From JBBRMW01 sp965246845 (GTDB lineage: Bacteria; Chloroflexota; Anaerolineae; Aggregatilineales; UBA2796): DNA of 64,000 nt. This document shows positions 52,099 to 60,831 of this stretch, in pieces. The stretch's first letter is position 1, and each line of letters opens with the position of its first letter. Location of the stretch: contig CBDFFR010000012.1 of the NCBI GenBank assembly GCA_965246845.1, forward strand, positions 1,054,001-1,118,000. The letters run 5' to 3'. A program made the translations under genes and the position numbers. The notes under the pieces are model-generated. The model was not told the origin of the DNA. It ran no database searches and worked only from the letters and a program-made list of their open reading frames with translations.

Positions 52099-53214
52099 AT
52101 GTTTAAAGTTCGTATTTTCAAAACACTCATGGCGGTGGCGCTGATCACTGGTGCTTCACTGCTTTCGCTTGCACCAGCCCACAACGCGGCTGCCTATGCG
52201 CAAGGCTCCTGCGCGACGGCGAAGGACCGCTACAAAATCGGCTTCGCAAACCTGACGGATAGTGTAGACTTCACGAAGGCGGTAGAGGCCAGCATGAAAG
52301 CTGCCGCTACCAAAACCGGAAAAATCGATCTGGTCGTCGCCAACAACAACCTCGACGGTGCAACGGCGCTCAACAACGCTGAGAACTTCGTCGCACAGGG
52401 CGTCGATGGCGTGGTCGAGTTCCAGACCGATGAGAAGTTCGGCAACGTGATCATGGACAAGTTTCGCAGCCAGACGCCGCCCATTCCGGTGATCGCGATT
52501 GATATTCCGATGCCCGGCGCAACCTTCTTCGGCGCGGATAACTACCGGGCGGGACGCATGGCGGGTGAAGCAGGCGGCGACTACGCCAATAAGAACTGGG
52601 GCGGCAAGGTCGATTACATCCTCGTGCTGGAACTGCCGCAATCTGGACCGATCCCGGCGGCACGTATGCAGGGGCAGGTCGAAGGCATTCAGGCGAAGTT
52701 GAAGACGCCAGTTCCTGAAGCGAACATCATCCGCTTGGATAGCAAGAACACGCAGGACGTCGCGTTCAAAGTCGTCAGTGACGCGCTCCCCAGGATTCCG
52801 GCAGATGCAAACATCATTGCGGTTGAAATCAACGACGACACCGCGCAGGGAACCGCCGCTGCGCTGGAAGCAGGCAAGCGCACCGCACACTCTATCGTCG
52901 TCGGGCAGGGAGCCGTCGAAAGCGGCCTGACGGAAATGATCAAGCCGAACAGCCTGTATCTCGGCGCGACAGCGTACTTCCCGGAGCGCTACGGAGACAA
53001 GATCATCCCCGCGATGCTTGACTTGCTGAACTGCAAGGCCGTCCCGCCCGCGATCTATGTGGATCACGTCTTCGTGACCAAAAGCAACATCTGCCAGGTG
53101 ATCCCCGACAGCAAGGCGTGCGCGACCCTCAAGGCCAGCGGCGCAGCCGGGACCGCCGCAGCGACGATGGCTGCAACCATGCGCGCGACAATGGCTGCCA
53201 CTGCCGCCAAGTAA
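52099..53214 (+). CDS. sugar ABC transporter substrate-binding protein
   Basis: 371 residues from ATG with GGAGAAGAG upstream; a TTG 15 nt earlier is not preferred. Signal peptide to about residue 34 (LMAVALITGASLLSLAPA ... AYA). Type-1 periplasmic-binding fold (YKIGFANLTDSVDF, PVIAIDIPMPGATFFGADNY, VEINDDTAQGTAAALE). The C-terminal tail is low-complexity with repeated Ala-Thr-Met triplets (ATMAATMRATMAAT). Captures a sugar for the permeases encoded next. Second gene after the DeoR-fusion regulator, which carries a paralogous domain. Confidence 0.92.
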   Translation: MFKVRIFKTLMAVALITGASLLSLAPAHNAAAYAQGSCATAKDRYKIGFANLTDSVDFTKAVEASMKAAATKTGKIDLVVANNNLDGATALNNAENFVAQGVDGVVEFQTDEKFGNVIMDKFRSQTPPIPVIAIDIPMPGATFFGADNYRAGRMAGEAGGDYANKNWGGKVDYILVLELPQSGPIPAARMQGQVEGIQAKLKTPVPEANIIRLDSKNTQDVAFKVVSDALPRIPADANIIAVEINDDTAQGTAAALEAGKRTAHSIVVGQGAVESGLTEMIKPNSLYLGATAYFPERYGDKIIPAMLDLLNCKAVPPAIYVDHVFVTKSNICQVIPDSKACATLKASGAAGTAAATMAATMRATMAATAAK

Positions 53215-53227
53215 ACGCATTTCAACG

Positions 53228-53254
53228 GAGGGCAACCACCTGTGCGTTGCCCTC
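53228..53254 (+). promoter_or_regulatory. stem-loop between binding-protein and permease genes
   Basis: GAGGGCAAC / GTTGCCCTC, nine perfect pairs with a 9-nt loop, 13 nt after the binding-protein stop and without a T-run. Such hairpins stabilise the upstream mRNA, so that more binding protein than permease is made. It also hides a GTG (53242) that could be mistaken for the permease start. Confidence 0.65.
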
Positions 53255-53292
53255 TGCCAATTACAACACGATTTGAACTATCAAAGACGATT

Positions 53293-54273
53293 ATGCTTCA
53301 GGAAACAGTTTCCAGACCTGCTCGCCTCTCCTTCATAAAAATCAACCCGACGGTAGCGCTTCTGGTTGCGTTCGCCCTGATGTGCCTGCTCTTCGGCACA
53401 TCCGCGCCCACTTTCCTGAGCCTCGATAACGTGGTAACGATTGCAGGGACGTTGGCCGTCGTCGGAATTTCGGCGATTGGGATGACGATGATCCTGATCA
53501 CGGGCGGCGTCGATTTGTCGGTGGGGTCAGTCGCCGCACTGACGGGCGTGACGGCGAGCCTGCTTTGGCCGAGCGTCCTTCCGATTTGGCTTGCGGCGGG
53601 CGCAGGGCTGCTCTCTGGTCTGCTCGTCGGGCTGTTCAACGGGCTTGTGATCACACGCCTGCGCATCAATCCGCTGATTACGACGCTCGCGACCTATTCC
53701 GCTGTACGTGGTCTTGCATTCGTCATATCGGGGAGTCAGGACAATCAACTGGGCGACCCCGGATTCCAGTTTCTGGGACGTGGCAACCTGCTCGGCATTC
53801 CATTCTCGCTCATCCTGATGCTCGTGCTTTATCTGCTCTTCTACTTTGTTTTGCGACATACACGCTTTGGCCGCAATTTATTCGCAATCGGCGGCAGCCC
53901 GGATGCGGCACGTCTCGCCGGGATCAACATTCGCTGGCATTTGCTGGTTGCCTATGGCTTGTGTGGCCTGCTCTCCGCGTTATCAGGACTGGTGAGCGCT
54001 TCACAGCTCGCCGCGGGGCGTCCGCAAGCGGCGTTCGGCCTCGAATTCGCCGTGATTGCCGCCGTTGTGCTGGGTGGGACCAGTCTGGCAGGTGGGAAGG
54101 GCAATCTGCTCGGTACGCTCATCGGCGTGGTTTTGCTGCGGACACTGGATAACGGCTTGATACAGTTGAATGTCTCGTCGTTCTATCAGGATGTGGCGCG
54201 CGGTGTCGTCCTGTTGCTCACGGTGGGTATCGACCAACTCCGGCTCAAGGTGGAAAAGGCGCGACAGCAATGA
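53293..54273 (+). CDS. sugar ABC transporter permease (RbsC type) 1
   Basis: 326 residues from ATG. About nine hydrophobic segments, with the branched-chain/ribose permease motifs GMTMILITGGVDLSVGSVAA (EAA-like DLSVGS), GLVITRLRINPLITTLA and AAVVLGGTSLAGGKGNLLGT. Transports the sugar across the membrane together with the second permease. Its stop overlaps the ATPase start by 4 nt. Confidence 0.92.
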   Translation: MLQETVSRPARLSFIKINPTVALLVAFALMCLLFGTSAPTFLSLDNVVTIAGTLAVVGISAIGMTMILITGGVDLSVGSVAALTGVTASLLWPSVLPIWLAAGAGLLSGLLVGLFNGLVITRLRINPLITTLATYSAVRGLAFVISGSQDNQLGDPGFQFLGRGNLLGIPFSLILMLVLYLLFYFVLRHTRFGRNLFAIGGSPDAARLAGINIRWHLLVAYGLCGLLSALSGLVSASQLAAGRPQAAFGLEFAVIAAVVLGGTSLAGGKGNLLGTLIGVVLLRTLDNGLIQLNVSSFYQDVARGVVLLLTVGIDQLRLKVEKARQQ

Positions 54274-55781
54274 TCGATGGTACGCCGCTGCTGCAAATGA
54301 AAGACATCGAGAAAAGTTTTTATGGTGTTCGCGTGCTGGATCGCGTCTCGCTCGATTTGCAGCGCGGGGAAGTGCTGGCGCTCCTCGGTGAAAACGGCGC
54401 GGGCAAATCGACCTTGATCAAGATTCTCAATGGCGATTATCAGAAGGACGGTGGCGCGATTCTGATCGATGCGAACCCGGTGCAGATCAACCAGCCACGC
54501 GACGCAGAAGCGCTTGGTATTCGCATGATCTACCAAGAACAGCATTACGCCCCGGAACTCTCCGTGACCGAAAACCTGCTGATGGGGCATCTTCCGTCGC
54601 GGGGGCTGCGTATTGACTGGAAAAGGGCGCACGAGCAGGCACGCGAACAACTCACGCTGCTCAAGGTGACACTCGACCCTGCCCGATTGATGCTCAACCT
54701 GAGCGTGGTCGAACGGCAAATTGTGGAAGTCGTGAAAGCAATTTCCGGCAACGCCCGTATTATCGTCATGGATGAGCCGACCGCAGCCTTCCCGCCAAAC
54801 GAGGTGGCACTTCTTTTCGAGGCGATTCGCGCGCTCGTCAAGCAGGGCATTTCGATCATCTACATCTCGCATCGTCTGGATGAGATCGCGCAAATTGCGG
54901 ACCGCGCGACGGTCTTGCGTGATGGCAAACTGGTCGGGACGCGGCGCGTCGCGGAGGTCACACAGCGCGACCTCGTGCAGATGATGGTCGGGCATGAAGT
55001 CACGCGCGGCACATCGGACGCTTCCATTCCATCTTCTGCGACTGTAACAGAAGCAGCATTAAGCGTGAACAAGCTCACGCGTGCCGGGCGCTTTTCCGGG
55101 ATTGACATTCAGGTCGGGCGCGGCGAAATCGTCGGTATCTTCGGCCTGCTGGGTGCAGGTCACGAGATGATCATCGATGCGCTTTTCGGCGAGGTTCCCA
55201 TCGACTCGGGGACTATCTCAATAGATGGCAGCCCGGTTTCGATTACTAACCCGCGCGAGGCGCGACGGGCAGGGATCGGGTTGGTCCCGGCGGATCGCAA
55301 GGTGCAGGCGCTGGTGCTGGATATGAACGTGCGTGAGAACGTCACGCTTTCCAATTGGAAGCCGCTCTCCCGATGGGGTGTTTTCCGGCGTCGCTCCGAG
55401 CAGCAGCATGTGCAGGACTGGATCAACCGCCTGGGCATACGCATGGCGGGTGGCATGGCGACCAAAATCCGGTTTCTGAGTGGTGGCAATCAGCAAAAGG
55501 TGGTGCTGGCGCGGTGGCTGGAAGCAAACGTGAAGGTGCTGTTGCTCAATGAACCGACATGGGGTGTCGATGTGGGTGCGCGTGGTGATATTTACAAGCA
55601 ACTCGAAGGGCTTGCCGCACAGGGTCTGGCGATTTTGCTGGTATCGTCCGATTTGGATGAGGTGCTATCCGTGAGCCATCGCATGTTGACCGTGTACAAA
55701 GGCCGCTTGACAGGCCATTTCAGCCGAGCAGAAGCTACCCGCGATGTCCTGCTCCATGCCGCCGCTGGAGGGACCCTGTGA
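54270..55781 (+). CDS. sugar ABC transporter ATP-binding protein (RbsA/AraG type)
   Basis: 503 residues, two ATPase domains. Domain 1: Walker A GENGAGKST (40-48), signature region LNLSVVERQIVEVVKAIS, Walker B IIVMDEPTAAF, His in IYISHRLDEI. Domain 2: degenerate Walker A FGLLGAGHEM, signature LSGGNQQKVVLARWL, Walker B LLLNEPTWGVDVGA with Asn where Asp is usual. Degeneracy of domain 2 in the A motif is normal for this family. Overlaps both neighbours by 4 nt. Confidence 0.93.
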   Translation: MIDGTPLLQMKDIEKSFYGVRVLDRVSLDLQRGEVLALLGENGAGKSTLIKILNGDYQKDGGAILIDANPVQINQPRDAEALGIRMIYQEQHYAPELSVTENLLMGHLPSRGLRIDWKRAHEQAREQLTLLKVTLDPARLMLNLSVVERQIVEVVKAISGNARIIVMDEPTAAFPPNEVALLFEAIRALVKQGISIIYISHRLDEIAQIADRATVLRDGKLVGTRRVAEVTQRDLVQMMVGHEVTRGTSDASIPSSATVTEAALSVNKLTRAGRFSGIDIQVGRGEIVGIFGLLGAGHEMIIDALFGEVPIDSGTISIDGSPVSITNPREARRAGIGLVPADRKVQALVLDMNVRENVTLSNWKPLSRWGVFRRRSEQQHVQDWINRLGIRMAGGMATKIRFLSGGNQQKVVLARWLEANVKVLLLNEPTWGVDVGARGDIYKQLEGLAAQGLAILLVSSDLDEVLSVSHRMLTVYKGRLTGHFSRAEATRDVLLHAAAGGTL

Positions 55782-56776
55782 GCGAAAACACCGATATTCA
55801 GCCAGAAACAGGCCGTTTTCGACTGCCGCGCATAGATTTCAGTGGCGGGGTGGGGCTGCTCGTTCTCTACGGGGTGATGGTGTTTGTCATCTCACGCCTG
55901 TCGCCATATTTTCTGGGACCGCGCAACCTCGTCAACGTCCCGGTATCCGTTGCCGTCATCGGCATGATCGCGATCTTCAGCACCATGCTCATGATCTCCG
56001 GCGGGCTGGACCTCTCGGTTGGTGCAACAACGGCGCTGGTGGGGGTAGTCACCGCCTCGATGCAAGGTACGCTCGGTGTGTGGGGAGCGGCGGGGCTTGG
56101 CCTGTTGGTTGGGGTCCTCGTCGGATTGATCAACGGCTTGCTGGTCACGCGCGTAGGCATCAATCCATTGATCACGACGCTGGGGATGCTCTCCGCAGTG
56201 CGCGGACTGGCATTCGTATTTTCCGGCGGCCTGAGCATCGCCATGCTGGATAAGGATTTTGCCCAGCTTGGACGCGGCAGCATCCTCGGCCTGCCTATTA
56301 TCGTCGTGGTCGTCGTGATTATGTTCGTCGCAGCAGCAATCGTTATGCGTTTCACAACCTACGGGCGGGCGATGTATGCGATTGGCGGCAATAGCCGCGC
56401 GAGCCATCTGGCCGGGCTACCAGTAAAACGCTACCAGATGACGGCCTATATCCTGTCGGGGCTGAGTGCCGCAATCGCTGGATTGTTCCTCACGTCGCGG
56501 CTCGGAACTGCCGCGCCACAGGCGTCCACAGGTCTCGAATTGAAGGTGATCGCGGCGATCATTCTGGGTGGCACGAGCCTCTCCGGTGGCAAGGGAACTT
56601 TATTCGGAACGCTGCTCGGCGTCCTGATTTTGGGGACACTGGACAACGCGATGACGTTGCTCAGTATTTCCTCCTACTATCAACAAATCGCGCTCGGCGT
56701 CATTCTGCTACTCGCGGTCGGGCTGGATCAACTGCGCGTCGGCAATCTGAGCCGCCTTCTACGGTCGCGGTACTGA
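55778..56776 (+). CDS. sugar ABC transporter permease (RbsC type) 2
   Basis: 332 residues from GTG that overlaps the ATPase stop (GTGA). About nine hydrophobic segments; motifs TMLMISGGLDLSVGATTALV, GLLVTRVGINPLITTLGMLS, IGGNSRASHLAGLPVKRYQM and AAIILGGTSLSGGKGTLFGT. Clearly paralogous to permease 1, so the transporter is probably a heterodimer, as in many ribose- or xylose-type systems with two permeases. Confidence 0.92.
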   Translation: MSENTDIQPETGRFRLPRIDFSGGVGLLVLYGVMVFVISRLSPYFLGPRNLVNVPVSVAVIGMIAIFSTMLMISGGLDLSVGATTALVGVVTASMQGTLGVWGAAGLGLLVGVLVGLINGLLVTRVGINPLITTLGMLSAVRGLAFVFSGGLSIAMLDKDFAQLGRGSILGLPIIVVVVVIMFVAAAIVMRFTTYGRAMYAIGGNSRASHLAGLPVKRYQMTAYILSGLSAAIAGLFLTSRLGTAAPQASTGLELKVIAAIILGGTSLSGGKGTLFGTLLGVLILGTLDNAMTLLSISSYYQQIALGVILLLAVGLDQLRVGNLSRLLRSRY

Positions 56777-56794
56777 TAAGGAGGCATGTCAATT

Positions 56795-57652
56795 GTGACG
56801 GACCTTGCTCCGCTTTCGCCCGAAAACACATTCCAAATCGACTTCAACTTTCAGCAAGTGCCATCCGCGCTGGCTCTGGATATTCCTCCAGAAGCCGCCG
56901 CCGCGATGCTACATATCACCCCGTCCCAGTTTACCACCTATACCGAACTGGCCTTTGCCGAATGCACCCGCACGGCGCAAACGTTGCTGGATGAGGCAGG
57001 AACGCGCGAGGCCATCTATAAGTTGAAAACACCACGCGCGGAAATTCCCAATACGATCATGGCGATTGGCGACTCAATTACCACCTATCGCTATGGCTAC
57101 GCGGAAATCCTGCGCGCGTTGTTGCAATTGGGTGAGCCGGAAACGCCTGTCCAGTTTCACAATCACGGACGTTCGGGATATACCTCCACGCATGGCCTCG
57201 AACACACGTTCGCGCAATATCTGGCACAGCGCCCGGATTGGGTGTTCATAAAGTACGGTGTGAATGATACCAAGCGGTTTGGCGGCAGGCGGGGCAAGTT
57301 GCTGGTATCGCTGGAGGAATACATCGCCAATATGACGCAGATCATAGACGCATTCCTCGGTATCGACGCTTATGTTGTGCTGCTGACCCCAACGCCCGTT
57401 ATCGCGAGCCTTGTCAACGAAGCCGCTGATTTTCAGGCAATGGATATGACATGGGATAACGATGATGTACGCGCTTGTGGGGAGGCTTTGAAGGCAATCG
57501 CTGTAACGCGCAACGTATCAGTAATTGACCTGTTTTCGATGTTTACGCCGGACCCGTCACTTTACGTCGCGGATGGCTTGCATCCCGGTCCCGCTGGACA
57601 TCGGCTGATCATTGAACAGGTTTTGAGCAGCATCAACAACGCACTCCGGTAA
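56795..57652 (+). CDS. SGNH/GDSL hydrolase
   Basis: 285 residues from GTG. AAGGAGG at 56778-56784 is 10 nt before this GTG but only 1 nt before the ATG at 56786, so the GTG is the better start. Block I IMAIGDSITTYRYGYAEIL (Ser), block II Gly in HNHGRSGYTSTHG, block III KYGVNDTKRFGG (Asn), block V DGLHPGPAGHRLI (Asp/His). No signal peptide. Probably removes acetyl or other ester groups from the imported sugar. Confidence 0.88.
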   Translation: MTDLAPLSPENTFQIDFNFQQVPSALALDIPPEAAAAMLHITPSQFTTYTELAFAECTRTAQTLLDEAGTREAIYKLKTPRAEIPNTIMAIGDSITTYRYGYAEILRALLQLGEPETPVQFHNHGRSGYTSTHGLEHTFAQYLAQRPDWVFIKYGVNDTKRFGGRRGKLLVSLEEYIANMTQIIDAFLGIDAYVVLLTPTPVIASLVNEAADFQAMDMTWDNDDVRACGEALKAIAVTRNVSVIDLFSMFTPDPSLYVADGLHPGPAGHRLIIEQVLSSINNALR

Positions 57653-57674
57653 TTGAAGCAAAGGAATTCCAGAC

Positions 57675-59129
57675 ATGGCGAGCAAAAAAGCAAAAATCGG
57701 CATTTTCGGGATTGGTCTGGCTGCGTACTGGCCGCAATTCGAAGGGCTGAAGGCGCGGCTTGAGAAATATCAGCAGGATGTCGAAACGCACATCGCGGAG
57801 CTGGGCGGCGAGATTGTCTCTGCCGGGCTGGTCGATACCGCGCCGGGTGCGCAGCAGGCCGGTGATCTTTTCGCGCGTGAAAATGTCGATTTGATTATTT
57901 GCTATGTAGGAACCTACGCAACCTCGTCGCAGGTCCTTCCGGCAGTACAGCGGCGCAAGGCTCCAGTACTGATCCTCAACCTGTCACCTGTGCCTGCAAT
58001 GGATTATCGAAACACCGATACTGGGGAATGGCTCGCCAATGTCTCTGCCTGCCCCGTCCCGGAAATCTCCAACGCCTTCGCGCGCAGCCGGATCGCCTTT
58101 CACGTCGTGACCGGGTTGCTATACCCGGCAGAAGGCAACGCCAGCCGCTACTATGACCGCGCGTGGTCGCAGATCGCGGAGTGGGTGCAGGCGGCAAATG
58201 TGCTTCACCAGTTAAATTACAGCCGCTTCGGATTTTTGGGGCATACCTATCCCGGTATGCTCGATATGTATTCTGACCTGACCATGCACCATGCGCAGCT
58301 TGGGACGCACATCGAAGTGCTGGAGATGGATGATCTCCAATCGCGTGTAAAGAACATCAGTGAAGCTGAACTTGAGCATAAGATCGATGAGATTAAAAGC
58401 ATTTTCGATCTTGCCGAACAGGGGCGCGACAGGATTTCGATGCCTGTGACGGATGCCGCCATGCAGTGGTCGGCTAAAGTATCGATTGGCCTCGACAGAC
58501 TTGTCTCTGATTTTGATCTGAATGGTCTGACATACTATTATCGCGGTCTCGATGGCAACGAATTCGAGGAATTGGGCGCAGGGTTGATCGTTGGCAACTC
58601 ACTCCTGACCGCGCGCGGCGTCCCGGCTTCCGGTGAGGGCGATTTGAAGACGAACATCGCCATGTTCATCATGGATCGGCTCAATGCGGGCGGCTCCTAC
58701 ACGGAGTTTTATGGGCTAGACTTCAACGAAGATTTTGTGCTAATGGGACACGATGGACCCGGACACATCGCGATCAGTGAGGGGCGTCCGATCCTGCGTG
58801 GATTGGGGCTGTATCATGGCAAGCGCGGTTATGGCATCTCGGTCGAATTCAAGGTTAAGTATGGTCCGGTCACAATTCTGTGCATGACACAGACTGCCGA
58901 TGGACGCCTCAAGATGATTGCTGCCGAAGGCGAGTCGATCCCCGGCGATACATTGCAGGTGGGCAACACGAATTCGCGGCTGCGCTTTTCGCTTGACCCG
59001 GCGGAGTTCATCGATCAATGGTCGATGCAAGGTCCGACGCACCACTGCGCGCTCGGCATCGGCCACCAGATCGGCAAGATCAAGAAGCTGGCAAGTATGC
59101 TCGATCTGGATTTAGCGGTGATCCACTAA
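57675..59129 (+). CDS. L-arabinose/L-fucose isomerase-like protein
   Basis: 484 residues. N-terminal domain IGIFGIGLAAYWPQFEGLKA, DLIICYVGTYATSSQVLPAV; central domain FGFLGHTYPGMLDMYSDLTM; C-terminal metal site with Glu in NEFEELGAG and NEDFVLMGHDGPGH (His), and late GPTHHCALGIGHQ (His). This matches the L-arabinose isomerase (AraA)/FucI-like superfamily: aldose to ketose with Mn2+. Exact sugar unknown. Last gene of the transport operon, 22 nt after the esterase gene. Confidence 0.87.
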   Translation: MASKKAKIGIFGIGLAAYWPQFEGLKARLEKYQQDVETHIAELGGEIVSAGLVDTAPGAQQAGDLFARENVDLIICYVGTYATSSQVLPAVQRRKAPVLILNLSPVPAMDYRNTDTGEWLANVSACPVPEISNAFARSRIAFHVVTGLLYPAEGNASRYYDRAWSQIAEWVQAANVLHQLNYSRFGFLGHTYPGMLDMYSDLTMHHAQLGTHIEVLEMDDLQSRVKNISEAELEHKIDEIKSIFDLAEQGRDRISMPVTDAAMQWSAKVSIGLDRLVSDFDLNGLTYYYRGLDGNEFEELGAGLIVGNSLLTARGVPASGEGDLKTNIAMFIMDRLNAGGSYTEFYGLDFNEDFVLMGHDGPGHIAISEGRPILRGLGLYHGKRGYGISVEFKVKYGPVTILCMTQTADGRLKMIAAEGESIPGDTLQVGNTNSRLRFSLDPAEFIDQWSMQGPTHHCALGIGHQIGKIKKLASMLDLDLAVIH

Positions 59130-59330
59130 ACGTGTCCTGCATAACATCAAATAGCGTTAATTCGCTCAACGCCACTTTCGCCGACCAGCTCATTGAACGG
59201 GCGCTTGAACACTGGTTTTTGGCCGAGTGCCAAAAAAGGTGCAAACGCACCGGTGTTCACAGACTAAATTGACGAGGAATGGTCCTGAGTGTTGAACAAC
59301 TGATACAAACGAAATGCTATGTGAATGATT
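59130..59330. other. intergenic, possible coding remnant
   Basis: A frame ending in ATFADQLIERALEHWFLAEC then QKRCKRTGVHRLN-stop (to 59272) has protein-like composition but no start of its own and no recognised family. It may be the tail of a gene removed when the IS element to the right moved. Confidence 0.35.
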
Positions 59331-60243
59331 AACCTGAGTTTTAGATAGGTGGAACACCCTTCGAGAAGTGGTTAGACTTCACGTTACCGCTAACGTGAAA
59401 GGTGTTCCAAGGGTGAGTTTACTGGAATTAATTTGGGCTGTGGATGACTTTTGGCAAACGCAACGGGCGGGGAAGCAGAAAGGACGCCAACCGGGATTAT
59501 GTGCCAGTGAGATAATGACGATTGTGATAGGATTTCAACAATCGGGGTATCGGACGTTCAAGGCATACTACACGCGCGAGGTGCAGGAGCGGTTGCGCAG
59601 CCAATTTCCAGGGCTGGTCAGTTACAGTCGGTTCGTGTGGCTGATGCCGCGTGGGCGGCGCTTGCTGGAAGCATTTGTCGCCAGTCAGCAGTGTACGGGT
59701 GTCACGCTGGTGGACTCGACGCCGCTACGGGTGTGCGACAACCACCGCATTGCACGCCACCGCGTGTTTGCCGGGAGCGCGCAGCGTGGCAAGTCGTCAA
59801 TGGGTTGGTTCTACAGTTTCAAACTGCATTTGGTCGTCAACACGCTGGGACCGCTTGTGAAGTGGTGCTGCACTCCCGCCAAGTGCGATGACCGTCAGCC
59901 GCTCTCCGACTTGCTGGCAGGCGTGTCCGGCAAAGTCCTGGCTGACCGGGGCTATCTGTCCCAGCCCCTTGCCGAACAGGGTATCCAGAGCTTATCACCG
60001 ATAAACGTGCCAACATGCACACCACCCCTGCCCTCGACCCGGCTGACAAGGCTTTGCTACGCCGCCGCTTCCTCATCGAAACTATCTTCGACCAACTCAA
60101 GAACGACTATCATCGCGACCACACCCGCCACCGTAGTCCCGACCACTTCCGCGTCAATCTGGCCGCTCCCCTGTGCGCTTACGCCCTCAATCCCAACAAA
60201 CCCTCCTTCTCCCTTGCGCTCTGAACTATCCAAAACTCAGGTT
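59331..60243. mobile_element. IS982-family element, 913 bp, inactivated
   Basis: Ends AACCTGAGTTTTAGATAG and, inverse complement on the right, AACCTGAGTTTTGGATAG. No target duplication is visible (left flank ends ATGATT, right flank begins CATAATG). The transposase is frameshifted. The right end cuts a zinc-binding-protein gene whose remainder is absent on the left. Confidence 0.88.
59368..60224 (+). pseudogene. IS982 transposase, one frameshift
   Basis: Frame 1 (from GTG 59368): LLELIWAVDDFWQTQRAGKQ, VTLVDSTPLRVCDNHRIARH (first Asp), MGWFYSFKLHLVVNTLGPLV, VLADRGYLSQPLAEQGIQ (second Asp). Near 59993 the frame is lost, and the expected continuation LITDKRANMHTTPALDPADK, RRRFLIETIFDQLKNDYHRD (Glu) appears in another frame and ends at 60224. 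The join would need two bases fewer, so this is a small indel rather than clear programmed frameshifting. Confidence 0.85.
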
Positions 60244-60620
60244 CATAATGTGGTTGTGCCGAGTTCGACGATCTCTGCACCCGCCTTCAAGTTCGGCGCA
60301 GCGAGTTTGCGCGCTGGGTCTTCCAGACTGAGGCCGTTGAGGAACACAATATCGGCTTTGCCGACGAACTCGACAGCGGATGGCTTCGGCTCGAAGGTAT
60401 GCGAGTCCGCACCTTCGGGAATTAAGCCGTGAATTTGCAGACGCGCACCGCCGATATTGAACACGATATTTGTCAGAGGCGCTACTGTCGTCATGACGTA
60501 CAGGGTTGGGGTGGCTAACGCGGAGGTTTGCACAGCTTCGAGCGTTACAACAGGTGGCAAGCTCCCCGACGGCGTACACGCAGCAAGCGCCGGATTTGAC
60601 TCAGCTTTGGTCGTATTCTG
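60243..60620 (-). pseudogene. second ZnuA-like binding-protein gene, truncated by the IS
   Basis: Minus strand: lipobox-like ALAACTPSGS, then TTVAPLTNIVFNIGGARLQI, HGLIPEGADSHTFEPKPSAV (first metal His) and FVGKADIVFLNGLSLED, ending at the IS edge after AEIVELGTTTL. About 120 of 300 residues remain. The signal-peptide start is also disturbed: the residues before NPALAAC are not hydrophobic. No homologous 3' part is found left of the IS. Confidence 0.75.
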
Positions 60621-60831
60621 GTAGCTGAAACACAGTATCAGAGATATGCGTTTCGTCCGGACTGTTGATGACAGTCCATACTTCGGTATCACGCAACCGC
60701 ATCTTGCGGTCAAGCCTGAAGAGCGGGGGACGGGCAGGCTATGATGGTTTGAAGCACATGACTATCGATGTTGGCGGGCTTCCTGATATAATCAAATCGC
60801 CATTTGATTATTTTCGGGGAGATAAACGTTT

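Noticed and set aside
52156..53235. 359-codon minus-strand frame opposite the binding-protein gene
   Set aside because: Arg/His/Asp-rich antisense text, while the plus strand has signal peptide and family motifs.
53242..53292. GTG start for permease 1 with GGAGG nearby
   Set aside because: The GGAGG and GTG are the arm and loop of a nine-pair hairpin. The ATG at 53293 gives the normal permease N-terminus.
59980..60010. Programmed frameshift in the IS982 transposase
   Set aside because: No slippery heptamer is visible, and the expected text needs two bases fewer, which fits a simple indel.
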